NCBI GenBank assembly: GCA_019420465.1
Contig: JAHZHB010000015.1
Location: 1-6,158 of the forward strand
Direction: 5' to 3'
DNA length: 6,158 bases
Source of the DNA: Lachnospiraceae bacterium
GTDB taxonomy: Bacteria; Bacillota; Clostridia; Lachnospirales; Lachnospiraceae
Below, one piece after another: positions 1 to 5,676 of the stretch. Made by a program: the position numbers and the translations under genes. Within the stretch, counting starts at the first letter, position 1. Every line of letters begins with the position of its first letter. The notes beneath the pieces were generated by a model that worked only from the letters and a program-made list of their open reading frames with translations, was not told the DNA's origin and did not search any database.

Positions 1-38
1 AGATCGGACCGGTAAAATAATTTTCCAACGGTTTAAAC

Positions 39-56
39 GGACATTGAGGACTGTCC
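39..56. repeat. Short inverted repeat GGACA-N8-TGTCC
   Basis: Bases 39-43 (GGACA) and 52-56 (TGTCC) are exact inverted complements separated by 8 bases. The motif lies upstream of the methyltransferase promoter region. GGACTGTCCC-like words also occur at ends of some small IS/REP elements in Clostridia, so this could be an element remnant or an operator. Five base pairs is too little to decide, and the other end, if any, lies outside the window. Confidence 0.2.
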
Positions 57-61
57 CAAAA

Positions 62-75
62 GTAATCGCGATTAC
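62..75. promoter_or_regulatory. Perfect 14-bp palindrome, candidate operator upstream of the methyltransferase gene
   Basis: GTAATCGCGATTAC reads identically on both strands with no spacer and ends 59 bp before the ATG of the methyltransferase gene. A perfect palindrome of this length in a short AT-rich leader is what a dimeric repressor or activator site looks like. It directly abuts the candidate -35 element at 77-82, a position where a bound protein would affect transcription. The binding protein is unknown and no regulator gene is in the window. As RNA it would make a poor hairpin because there is no loop. Confidence 0.4.
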
Positions 76-76
76 A

Positions 77-106
77 TTTACAAACGATGTTTAAGTTTAA
101 TAATAC
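77..106 (+). promoter_or_regulatory. Weak candidate promoter for the methyltransferase-transporter unit
   Basis: TTTACA (77-82, 5 of 6 to the sigma-A -35 consensus) is followed after 18 bases by TAATAC (101-106), a poor -10 match. Other AT-rich -10 choices (for example TTTAAT at 96-101) have bad spacing. No sigma-54 type GG/GC element pair was seen near the TTTGCAAA at 107-114. The true promoter could also lie upstream of the window. Confidence 0.2.
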
Positions 107-134
107 TTTGCAAATATGAAAGAGAGGAAGTCAT

Positions 135-1574
135 ATGAGAACCAAAGAAACTGAAATTGCACGTGATCAGGAAATCGTTGAGCTGATTCATCATAATACA
201 TTAAAAATTCTGGAAGAGATAGGTATAGCTTTTTTAAGTGAAGAAGCACTGGATCTTCTTCGCAGCAATGGTGTTAAAGTCGAGGGAAACAGAGCATATT
301 TTACACCGGAACAGGTGATGCATGCACTGGATGTGGCAAAAAAAGAATTTACCGTGTATGCCCGCAATCCAAAATATAATGTGCATATGAATACCGTAGA
401 TCTGTATATGACACCGGGTTACGGAAGCCCGACTGTCTGCGAAGCGGATGGCACACTCAGACCGGCCATGTTTGATGATTTTCTGAAGCTAGCCACGATC
501 GTGCAGGAAAGCGAAGAATTTTCCATCAACGGTGGTATCCTTGCGCAGCCTTCTGATATTGAAGCTGAGATCTCCGCAGAAGTTATGGTATATGCAACGC
601 TTTGCCGTTCAGATAAGGCACTGTTTTCTGTCTGTGGTGGAAAAGAGCAGGCAGAGAACATCATGAAGATGATGAAAATTATCTTTGGCGAAGATTTAAC
701 AGAAACACCGTGTACCTTCAATTTAATTTCTCCGTTAAGCCCACTTGGGGTGACAAAAAATACGATTGATACGATGGATGTCTGTGCCAGAAATGGTCAG
801 CCTTTAGTCATTGCCCCCGGAAATATGGCCGGAGCGACAGGACCGATCTCCGTGGCCGGTAACGTTTCAGAAGCAAATGCGGAATTCCTTGGACTGAATG
901 TTTATGCACAGATGGTACGTCCGGGTACACCGATCATCTATGGATTTGCCTCCACTGTCAGTGATATGCGCAATATGCAGGCATCCAATGCCAGCCCGGG
1001 CTTCGTAAAACAGGCGAAATATGGTTCACTGCTTGCGAAGAAATATGGCGTTCCCTGCAGAAGCGGCGGCGGTATGTCAGATGCAAACGGTCTGACAGCA
1101 CAGGCCGGTGTGGAAAGCGCCATGAGTTTCTTTGAATCTTTCCAGGAAAGAGCAAACCTGATGATGCATGCGACAGGGTCCCTGCATTCTTTTAACACAG
1201 TCAGCATCGAAAAATTCCTTCTGGATATTGAGACATACACCAGGATGAAATATTATTTTGACGATATTCCGACGGATGAAGAGGCTATGGCTTTTGATGC
1301 AATCAAAGAAGCTATTGAGGAAGAAAACGGAACGTTCGTAACATTGGACCATACGTTTGACAGATGCCGTATCGATCCATGGTACAGTCAGGTCGCTATC
1401 CACAAAGTGACAAAGGGCGATCCGAACAAAGCCCTGTATGAATCCATTCAGAAAAGAATCCAGAAACTGCTGGATGAATATGAACGTCCGGAACTGGAAG
1501 AAGATAAACGACAGGCACTGGATGAACTGATGAGAGGTCTTGGAATGAAAGATGAGGATATCGCAAGAACCTGA
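135..1574 (+). CDS. MttB-family (non-pyrrolysine) trimethylamine/betaine:corrinoid methyltransferase
   Basis: This 479-residue cytoplasmic protein belongs to the MttB family (COG5598). Members move a methyl group from a trimethylamine or quaternary amine to the cobalt of a partner corrinoid protein. Supporting segments are the N-terminal helix HHNTLKILEEIGI (19-31), YMTPGYGSPTVCEADG (91-106), FNLISPLSPL (195-204), the glycine-rich PGNMAGATGPIS (228-239), SGGGMSDANGLTAQAG (310-325), and the C-terminal DPWYSQ (414-419) followed by a charged helical tail ending in LMRGLGM. Length matches non-Pyl members. The reading frame has no internal TAG, so it is not a pyrrolysine enzyme like archaeal MttB. 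Characterised non-Pyl relatives demethylate glycine betaine (MtgB), proline betaine (MtpB), carnitine (MtcB) or gamma-butyrobetaine (MtyB); the substrate here cannot be read from sequence. The start is supported by AGAGGAAG at 123-130. It is followed after 42 bp by a transporter gene on the same strand. No corrinoid protein or methyl-acceptor enzyme is present in the window. Confidence 0.93.
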   Translation: MRTKETEIARDQEIVELIHHNTLKILEEIGIAFLSEEALDLLRSNGVKVEGNRAYFTPEQVMHALDVAKKEFTVYARNPKYNVHMNTVDLYMTPGYGSPTVCEADGTLRPAMFDDFLKLATIVQESEEFSINGGILAQPSDIEAEISAEVMVYATLCRSDKALFSVCGGKEQAENIMKMMKIIFGEDLTETPCTFNLISPLSPLGVTKNTIDTMDVCARNGQPLVIAPGNMAGATGPISVAGNVSEANAEFLGLNVYAQMVRPGTPIIYGFASTVSDMRNMQASNASPGFVKQAKYGSLLAKKYGVPCRSGGGMSDANGLTAQAGVESAMSFFESFQERANLMMHATGSLHSFNTVSIEKFLLDIETYTRMKYYFDDIPTDEEAMAFDAIKEAIEEENGTFVTLDHTFDRCRIDPWYSQVAIHKVTKGDPNKALYESIQKRIQKLLDEYERPELEEDKRQALDELMRGLGMKDEDIART

Positions 1575-1616
1575 TACAGTTCATGCGTCTAAACAGACAG
1601 AAAGGTTGGAAAGAGT

Positions 1617-2852
1617 ATGACGAAAGAGACAATCAAAAAGTATGGTACATTGCTGCTGTTAGCCTGTGGTGCAGGTTTCATTTTCCAGCTGCCATATATC
1701 CGTGAAACATTTTATATCCCGATCCAGAATGCCATGGGGCTGACAAATGCACAAATGGGATCTTTAAACGGATGGTATGCCATTCTGGCGACACCGGCAT
1801 ATTTTCTGGGTGGCATCGTTGCAGATAAATTTTCACCAAAGATTATGCTGACATTTTCCTTTATCAGTACGGGACTTCTTGGTATCTGGTTTTCCATGTT
1901 TCCGGGATATCAGGCCAGTCAGCTGATTTTTGCCCTGATGGGTATCACGACAGTACTCACCTATTGGAGCTCTGTCATTAAAGCGGTGCGTATGCTGGGC
2001 AGCTCAGATGAACAGGGACGGCTGTTCGGTCTTCAGGAGGGTTTACGTGGATTTTTGAATGCTTTGCTGGTGTTTGTGATGGCGGCTGTATATGCCAGAT
2101 TTGCAGACAATGTTGTGGGAGCCGCCATGGCGATCCGTTTATGTGCGATCCTTTTACTGGTGATCGGTGTCCTTTGCTGGTTCGTGATAGACGATGGAAA
2201 CCAGGCGGGTCAGACAGAATCGTTAAAAGACATATTTGCAGGTATGTGGAAATGTCTGAAACTGCCTAGAGTCTGGATGCTGGTAGGTATCGTATTTACG
2301 GCATACAGTGTCTACGGTCTGATGAGCTATATCAATACATATCTGGTATCCCATTATGGCATGTCAGAGACGATGGCAGCCAATCTTGGTGGTATCCGTT
2401 ATCTGATGCAGGGTATCGGAGGTGTAGCCGGTGGTTTCCTGGCAGATAAGATCCATTCCAGATTAAAGATGATCTCTGGAACCGCTTTACTTCTTGCCAT
2501 CAGCTGGGCCGTCTTTTTACTGATTCCGGTACAGACGTCGATGTTGATGCCGGTAGTTGCCAATTTCTTTATCGGTGTACTTCTGGTATATGCAATTCGC
2601 AGCCAGTATTTTGCAGATATTGACGATGCCGGTATTGATGTAAATGTGACTGGACGTGTATCCGGAATTCTTTCAACATTCGGATATCTGCCAGATGTGT
2701 TCATGTTTACGATGGTTGGTCATTGGCTGGATAGCGGAACCGGTACAGAAGGATATAACAAAGTCTTTATCTATGCAACAGTCATGGGTATCTGCTGTAT
2801 GCTGTTATCCGGTATACTGGCAAAAATCTGCAGCAAGAAAGCTAAAGCCTGA
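1617..2852 (+). CDS. MFS transporter, probably for the substrate or product of the adjacent methyltransferase
   Basis: This is a 411-residue polytopic membrane protein of the major facilitator superfamily, about 12 hydrophobic segments long. The conserved loop 2-3 motif is GGIVADKFSPK (65-75), a form of GxxxD(R/K)xGR. Its echo in the second half is GGFLADKIHSR (272-282), after GIGGVA. YWSSVIKAVRMLG (116-128) and EQGRLFGLQEGLRG (132-145) form the loop 4-5 region seen in OFA- and sugar-phosphate-permease-like MFS members. The charged centre (191-215) is the usual inter-domain loop, and the tail KICSKKAKA is basic and cytoplasmic. The gene starts 42 bp after the methyltransferase stop with no terminator between, and AAAGG/GGAAAGAG lies just upstream of the ATG, so co-transcription is likely. 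Betaine methyltransferases are often paired with BCCT-type carriers, so an MFS protein here may point to a different substrate. The solute is unknown. Confidence 0.9.
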   Translation: MTKETIKKYGTLLLLACGAGFIFQLPYIRETFYIPIQNAMGLTNAQMGSLNGWYAILATPAYFLGGIVADKFSPKIMLTFSFISTGLLGIWFSMFPGYQASQLIFALMGITTVLTYWSSVIKAVRMLGSSDEQGRLFGLQEGLRGFLNALLVFVMAAVYARFADNVVGAAMAIRLCAILLLVIGVLCWFVIDDGNQAGQTESLKDIFAGMWKCLKLPRVWMLVGIVFTAYSVYGLMSYINTYLVSHYGMSETMAANLGGIRYLMQGIGGVAGGFLADKIHSRLKMISGTALLLAISWAVFLLIPVQTSMLMPVVANFFIGVLLVYAIRSQYFADIDDAGIDVNVTGRVSGILSTFGYLPDVFMFTMVGHWLDSGTGTEGYNKVFIYATVMGICCMLLSGILAKICSKKAKA

Positions 2853-2896
2853 AATGCAGGCAAAGGTGATGCCAGTATAAAACAGAAGTAAAATAG

Positions 2897-2941
2897 AAAA
2901 CCTGCCGCAAAATCTAAACACTGGATTTTGCGGCAGGTTTT
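2897..2941. terminator. Strong, probably bidirectional intrinsic terminator between convergent genes
   Basis: Bases 2897-2914 and 2924-2941 are perfect 18-bp inverted complements (core CCTGCCGC/GCGGCAGG) around a 9-base loop, which a T-G and an A-T pair could shorten to 5 bases. The right arm ends in TTTT followed by GTTT on the plus strand. The left arm begins with AAAA preceded by an A-rich stretch, giving a U-tract on the minus strand. It lies 45 bp after the transporter stop and 81 bp past the stop of the convergent minus-strand gene, so it can end both transcripts. Confidence 0.9.
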
Positions 2942-3022
2942 GTTTGACCTGAAACTATCAGAACTGTTTGGCAGGGTCAAAATTGATATATACCAAATAA
3001 GCTGCGTGTGTGATTACATATA

Positions 3023-4306
3023 TTAATCAGCAATCCTGTTGACCAGCAACGCATCGGGCATGTAACGCCCTTTGCCGGATACGGAACTGGATTTGGTGAT
3101 CTGACGGCCATCATAGTACATGACAGCGGAGCTGCCGCCATCCAGGTTCATGCCCTGGTAGGCTTTGTAGCGGAGCATGATCTTGGTACAGGTGGATACA
3201 GAGCAGCCCAGGCTGTAGCCGGGCTGGCGGCCGTCGATGACGAGCATCAGGAGGGAACCGTCTTTTTCCTGTCCGAGGGTGGTACGGGGCTGGATACCCA
3301 TGCAGTAGCCTTCGTTGACGGCTTCGACACCGTCTACGATGAGGGCGGGATAAAATTCAAGGCCCCAGCGGTAGTCGCTGATGTCGGTGTTTTTATAGTT
3401 TACAACGTAGAGTTTGTTCTTTTTATCAAGGCCGACAAATTTCCAGGCGGGAGCCATTTTGTGTTCGCCGTATTCGACGCCGTTTACGACGAGAGAGCCG
3501 TTGACCTGACCGCCGTTGCCGACGCCTTTGGGATCGATAAAGCCGCTGGCGTTGATGCCGAGGATGGCGTCATTGTCTGAGCAGAAGGTAGCGATCTTGT
3601 CACCGTGTGTGCCGATCTTTTTGGCTTTGACGAGATCGACCTGGGAGGGCTCTTTGGCGATGGCCAGTTTGCCTTTGTAGTTGGTACCATCGGTTTCGAT
3701 GATAAGCAGATTGTTGGGGGCATTGATCACAAGAATTGGATCGCCTTCTACGGTTTTAAGACCGAGCTTCTGGTCAAAATCTTCGATGTGCAGGGATTCG
3801 TAACCTTCAGTCAGAAGATCTGGATTTTCTTCGAGATACTGGTGAACGGTATCACTGTCGATCTCCCAGTATTTCTCGTAAAATTCCTGTGCGCCGGTAT
3901 CGTCTGTGATCGCTTCGCCCTGGATCAGCAGACCGGGTTCGGTGATCCATTCTTCATCATTCCCCCAGGTAGTATTCAGATCGGCGGAATGGTTCAGAGC
4001 ATCCTGCTGTGCCTGGATCGCCCGATCGATCACGCTGCGGGGAATAAACATCGTAGCCAGCCACTGATGACTGTTGGTCGTCATGGCGGTCAGGATGTAG
4101 ATCGTGCGCCATTTGGCAATAAAGGGAATGTTGGAAAATACCGCGGTCAGGTACAGCACGACAAGTACCACTACGGTAATAATCGCCCGCCGTATGCGGC
4201 GACGGCGGCGTTTTCTCCTGGACAGTTTCTTCTTCCTTGGTTTTTCGTAGACTTCAGGAGTGATTTCCTGATAGCCCTGTGCTTTCTTCTTTTTTTTGGA
4301 AGCCAT
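3023..4306 (-). CDS. Membrane-anchored phosphodiester glycosidase family protein (NAGPA/DUF2233 domain)
   Basis: The 427-residue protein has three parts. The cytoplasmic tail (1-40) is extremely basic (KKKKK at 4-8, RRKRRRRRIRR at 30-40). One transmembrane helix follows (about 41-57, AIITVVVLVVLYLTAVF) with the basic residues inside, so the rest should be extracellular. A stalk of about 140 residues leads to a NAGPA-type domain from about residue 200 to the end. Domain landmarks are NASGF (252-256), the run ending QPRTTLG (339-345), VIDGR (356-360) and NLDGGSSAVMYY (387-398). This family cleaves or remodels sugar-phosphodiester bonds; bacterial members are linked to cell-surface glycans, but the substrate here is unknown. 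A start 23 codons upstream is open, but the start at 4306 has AGGAG six bases before it and begins MASKKKKK. The gene is GC-richer than its neighbours (63% in 3181-3240, 58% in 3481-3540). It is monocistronic, convergent with the transporter and divergent from the Rpn gene. Confidence 0.88.
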   Translation of the reverse strand: MASKKKKKAQGYQEITPEVYEKPRKKKLSRRKRRRRRIRRAIITVVVLVVLYLTAVFSNIPFIAKWRTIYILTAMTTNSHQWLATMFIPRSVIDRAIQAQQDALNHSADLNTTWGNDEEWITEPGLLIQGEAITDDTGAQEFYEKYWEIDSDTVHQYLEENPDLLTEGYESLHIEDFDQKLGLKTVEGDPILVINAPNNLLIIETDGTNYKGKLAIAKEPSQVDLVKAKKIGTHGDKIATFCSDNDAILGINASGFIDPKGVGNGGQVNGSLVVNGVEYGEHKMAPAWKFVGLDKKNKLYVVNYKNTDISDYRWGLEFYPALIVDGVEAVNEGYCMGIQPRTTLGQEKDGSLLMLVIDGRQPGYSLGCSVSTCTKIMLRYKAYQGMNLDGGSSAVMYYDGRQITKSSSVSGKGRYMPDALLVNRIAD

Positions 4307-4312
4307 TTTTAT

Positions 4313-4317
4313 CTCCT
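4313..4317 (-). promoter_or_regulatory. Ribosome binding site that fixes the glycosidase start
   Basis: On the minus strand AGGAG is followed by 6 bases and then ATG at 4306. The alternative upstream ATG at 4375 has no comparable site and would add 23 non-conserved-looking residues ahead of the basic tail. Confidence 0.75.
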
Positions 4318-4393
4318 GTATGTTCGGGTAGCTGTATGTCTGTATGAAACTGCCTGTTGCGGCTTTTGCAGGCATATACCCATAATATGCATA

Positions 4394-4422
4394 ATTTTAT
4401 CATAGAAAAGGAAGAAGTACAA
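4394..4422 (-). promoter_or_regulatory. Candidate sigma-A promoter of the glycosidase gene
   Basis: On the minus strand TTGTAC (4422-4417) is followed after exactly 17 bases by TAAAAT (4399-4394, 5 of 6 to TATAAT). Transcription would start near 4387, about 80 nt before the ATG at 4306. The -35 match is only moderate (TTG plus one weak half). Confidence 0.45.
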
Positions 4423-4445
4423 TTGGGGCAGGGTTTACAATTCTT

Positions 4446-4468
4446 TTAAGAATATGAAGAATTCTTAA
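4446..4468. repeat. Inverted repeat TTAAGAAT-N7-ATTCTTAA
   Basis: Bases 4446-4453 and 4461-4468 are exact inverted complements around a 7-base spacer. The site lies between the two divergent promoter candidates, just upstream of the glycosidase -35 and about 87 bp upstream of the Rpn -35. It could be an operator, but eight AT-rich pairs can arise by chance. Confidence 0.3.
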
Positions 4469-4554
4469 CATGACTGATGCGGCACAGATCGTGCGCAAAT
4501 TATTATTGGAGAAAATATGGAACTGGATGGATTATGTTTGATTAACACAGAGTA

Positions 4555-4583
4555 TTGACAAAGGGAAAGAAATTGTGTATTAT
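4555..4583 (+). promoter_or_regulatory. Strong sigma-A-type promoter for the Rpn gene
   Basis: A perfect -35 box TTGACA (4555-4560) is followed after 17 bases by TATTAT (4578-4583, 5 of 6). The predicted transcript begins near 4590, leaving a leader of about 125 nt before the ATG at 4716. This is the best promoter match in the window, notable for a gene expected to encode a nuclease. Confidence 0.75.
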
Positions 4584-4703
4584 ATTATCAGACGAAGAAA
4601 ATAGTTAAATAAGCTTATTAAATTATCATTTCCGATATATTCGTCAGTTTTATCATTTCAAGTTTAACATTCGTTAATGAATTTCAGAGAAAGGCAACAG
4701 AAT

Positions 4704-4708
4704 AGGGA
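4704..4708 (+). promoter_or_regulatory. Ribosome binding site that fixes the Rpn start
   Basis: AGGGA is followed by 7 bases and ATG at 4716. The competing ATG at 4677 is preceded only by AT-rich sequence with no purine-rich site. Confidence 0.65.
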
Positions 4709-4715
4709 ATTTTTT

Positions 4716-5603
4716 ATGGGACAGAAGGATTTGAGCGAAAAGCTTCTTGTGGCATTTGACGATGTCTTTGCGGATATTGTCAATGTACTTTTATTTGGTG
4801 GCAGATGTGTGATTCGCCCGGAGGAGCTCGAGGACAAAGGATCTGGATCCGTTTATAAAGACGGAGATATGCTCCGGGAGATGGACCGTGATGTAGTGAA
4901 GCGCTGGAGAAAAGGCGAAGTAAGATTTGCCTGCATCGGTGTCGAAAACCAGACGACAGTGGATCAGGATATGTCACTCAGAGTTATTGGTTATGATGGA
5001 GCTGCATACAGGGCGCAGTTAGCTGAACAGGGGAATGGGAAAGAGCGGTATCCTGTTATTACTCTGGTTTTATATTTTGGCTATGGAAAACGATGGGATA
5101 AGGCGAAAACTTTACTGGAAAGAGTGGCAGTTCCGGAAGGACTGGATCCTTACGTGAATGATTACAGAGTCAATTTGTTTGAGATCGCATATCTGAGCGA
5201 AGAACAGGTGGCCATGTTTCAGTCAGATTTCAAGATCGTGGCAGATTATTTCGTGCAAAAGCGAAATAATCATACGTATACGCCACCGAAGACAGAAATC
5301 CGGCATGTGGAAGCTGTGCTGCAGCTGCTAGCTGCGATGGAACAGGATAATCGGTTTGAAAAGGCAGTTTATAAAGCAAACGGAAGGAAGGTTGAAAATA
5401 TGTGTGATGTGTTGGATATGGCAGAAGAGCGTGGAGAAAAGCGAGGAATAGAGAAAGGAATAGAGAAAACCCGTCGTGAAACCGCTGCAACATTGGCAGA
5501 AATGGGATTTCCTGTAGAACAGATTGCGGAAGTGGTGAAAATGAATGTGGGTGTTGTGAAAATCTGGCTGGATGAAAATCTGGATTTGAAGCAGATGCAA
5601 TAA
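4716..5603 (+). CDS. Rpn-family recombination-promoting nuclease / putative transposase (PD-(D/E)XK)
   Basis: The 295-residue protein starts MGQKDLSEKLLVAFDDVFADIVNVLLF, the usual opening of clostridial Rpn-like proteins. The nuclease core spans about residues 5-120: acidic E8 in helix 1, then a KDGDMLREMDRDVVK segment in which D59 is the likely metal ligand, then the strand FACIGVENQT with E77 and Q79 as the ExQ form of the (D/E)xK motif, then DMSLRVIGYDGAAY (85-98). A helical middle follows (about 125-235), then a charged Gly/Lys/Glu linker GEKRGIEKGIEK (240-251) and a C-terminal helical module EMGFPVEQIAEVVKMNVGVVKIWL (262-285) resembling an HTH. Rpn proteins such as E. coli RpnA are DNA endonucleases that promote RecA-independent recombination, and some act in phage defence. 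An ATG 39 bases earlier (4677) is open but lacks a ribosome binding site, whereas AGGGA at 4704-4708 precedes 4716 by 7 bases. Sampled base composition is AT-richer than upstream genes (37% GC in 5041-5100). No truncation or frameshift is seen. Confidence 0.9.
   Translation: MGQKDLSEKLLVAFDDVFADIVNVLLFGGRCVIRPEELEDKGSGSVYKDGDMLREMDRDVVKRWRKGEVRFACIGVENQTTVDQDMSLRVIGYDGAAYRAQLAEQGNGKERYPVITLVLYFGYGKRWDKAKTLLERVAVPEGLDPYVNDYRVNLFEIAYLSEEQVAMFQSDFKIVADYFVQKRNNHTYTPPKTEIRHVEAVLQLLAAMEQDNRFEKAVYKANGRKVENMCDVLDMAEERGEKRGIEKGIEKTRRETAATLAEMGFPVEQIAEVVKMNVGVVKIWLDENLDLKQMQ
5384..5391 (+). promoter_or_regulatory. Internal Shine-Dalgarno sequence inside the Rpn gene
   Basis: AAGGAAGG, preceded by CGG, sits 8 bases before an in-frame ATG at 5400 (codon 229 of the Rpn gene). 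It is a better Shine-Dalgarno match than the site for the full-length start. It partly reflects the Gly-Arg-Lys codons it encodes (residues 223-225), so chance is possible. Confidence 0.45.
5400..5603 (+). CDS. Candidate intragenic short protein (C-terminal part of Rpn, RpnS-like)
   Basis: Translation from the internal ATG at 5400 would give a 67-residue in-frame protein starting MCDVLDMAEERG, containing the charged linker and the C-terminal HTH-like module but none of the nuclease residues. In E. coli, rpn genes contain an internal start that makes a short C-terminal protein (RpnS) which binds and inhibits the full-length toxin-like nuclease. The placement and strong ribosome binding site here fit that model. 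I found no convincing internal promoter (only a TATAAA at 5370-5375 without a -35), so translation from the shared transcript is more likely. This is inference; the same bases are certainly also the 3' end of the full-length gene. Confidence 0.4.
   Translation: MCDVLDMAEERGEKRGIEKGIEKTRRETAATLAEMGFPVEQIAEVVKMNVGVVKIWLDENLDLKQMQ
5445..5468 (+). repeat. Perfect 12-bp tandem duplication in the Rpn linker
   Basis: GGAATAGAGAAA occurs twice back to back (5445-5456 and 5457-5468), encoding the duplicated GIEK of the linker. The unit is a multiple of three, so slippage would change linker length without breaking the frame. Confidence 0.8.
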
Positions 5604-5661
5604 ATAAAAAACAAGGTATACATGTACGATAACTTGTAAACTACTTATAAATCCAATAAAA

Positions 5662-5670
5662 AAGGCGGTG
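5662..5670 (+). promoter_or_regulatory. Shine-Dalgarno sequence of the small ORF
   Basis: AAGGCGGTG matches the ideal AAGGAGGTG at 8 of 9 bases and sits 6 bases (8 from the GGCGG core) before the GTG at 5677. It therefore favours that start over the GTG at 5668, which overlaps it, and over the ATG at 5686, which is farther away and served only by AGGGTGG. Confidence 0.5.
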
Positions 5671-5676
5671 GACAGG

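Larger units (their letters stand above)
4307..4715. other. Divergent intergenic region (409 bp)
   Basis: This AT-rich gap separates the minus-strand glycosidase from the plus-strand Rpn gene. It contains a promoter candidate for each direction (4394-4422 minus, 4555-4583 plus), two inverted repeats (4446-4468; a perfect 12-bp palindrome AATAAGCTTATT at 4608-4619), and a leader of about 125 nt before the Rpn start. A minor stem GCAC-AGATC-GTGC at 4482-4494 has no U-tract. I see no convincing gene, tRNA or known riboswitch in it. Confidence 0.7.

Noticed and set aside
1..134. Cobalamin riboswitch or T-box upstream of the corrinoid-dependent methyltransferase
   Set aside because: No matching conserved boxes or long stems are visible in the 134 bases available; only short palindromes are present.
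135..1574. Pyrrolysine-containing MttB
   Set aside because: The frame is open to its TGA with no internal TAG codon, so the protein is a non-pyrrolysine family member.
2943..2981. TTTGACC/GGTCAAA inverted repeat as a second terminator for the minus-strand gene
   Set aside because: Only 7 pairs around a 25-base loop and no proper U-tract; the nearby 18-bp hairpin is far better.
4307..4375. N-terminal extension of the glycosidase by 23 codons
   Set aside because: The internal ATG at 4306 has AGGAG at 6 bases and begins the typical basic tail; the extension region contains that ribosome binding site.
3605..4405. A 266-codon open frame on the plus strand, antisense to the glycosidase
   Set aside because: It lies almost wholly opposite a gene with clear domain motifs and a good ribosome binding site, shows no recognisable domain of its own, and is explained by the GC-rich third positions of the real gene.
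4677..4715. N-terminal extension of the Rpn protein by 13 codons
   Set aside because: No ribosome binding site precedes 4677, while 4716 has AGGGA at good distance and yields the usual MGQKDL start.
5611..5637. Hairpin between the Rpn gene and the small ORF as a terminator
   Set aside because: Imperfect 9-bp stem with one mismatch and no T-run after it, so read-through is expected.
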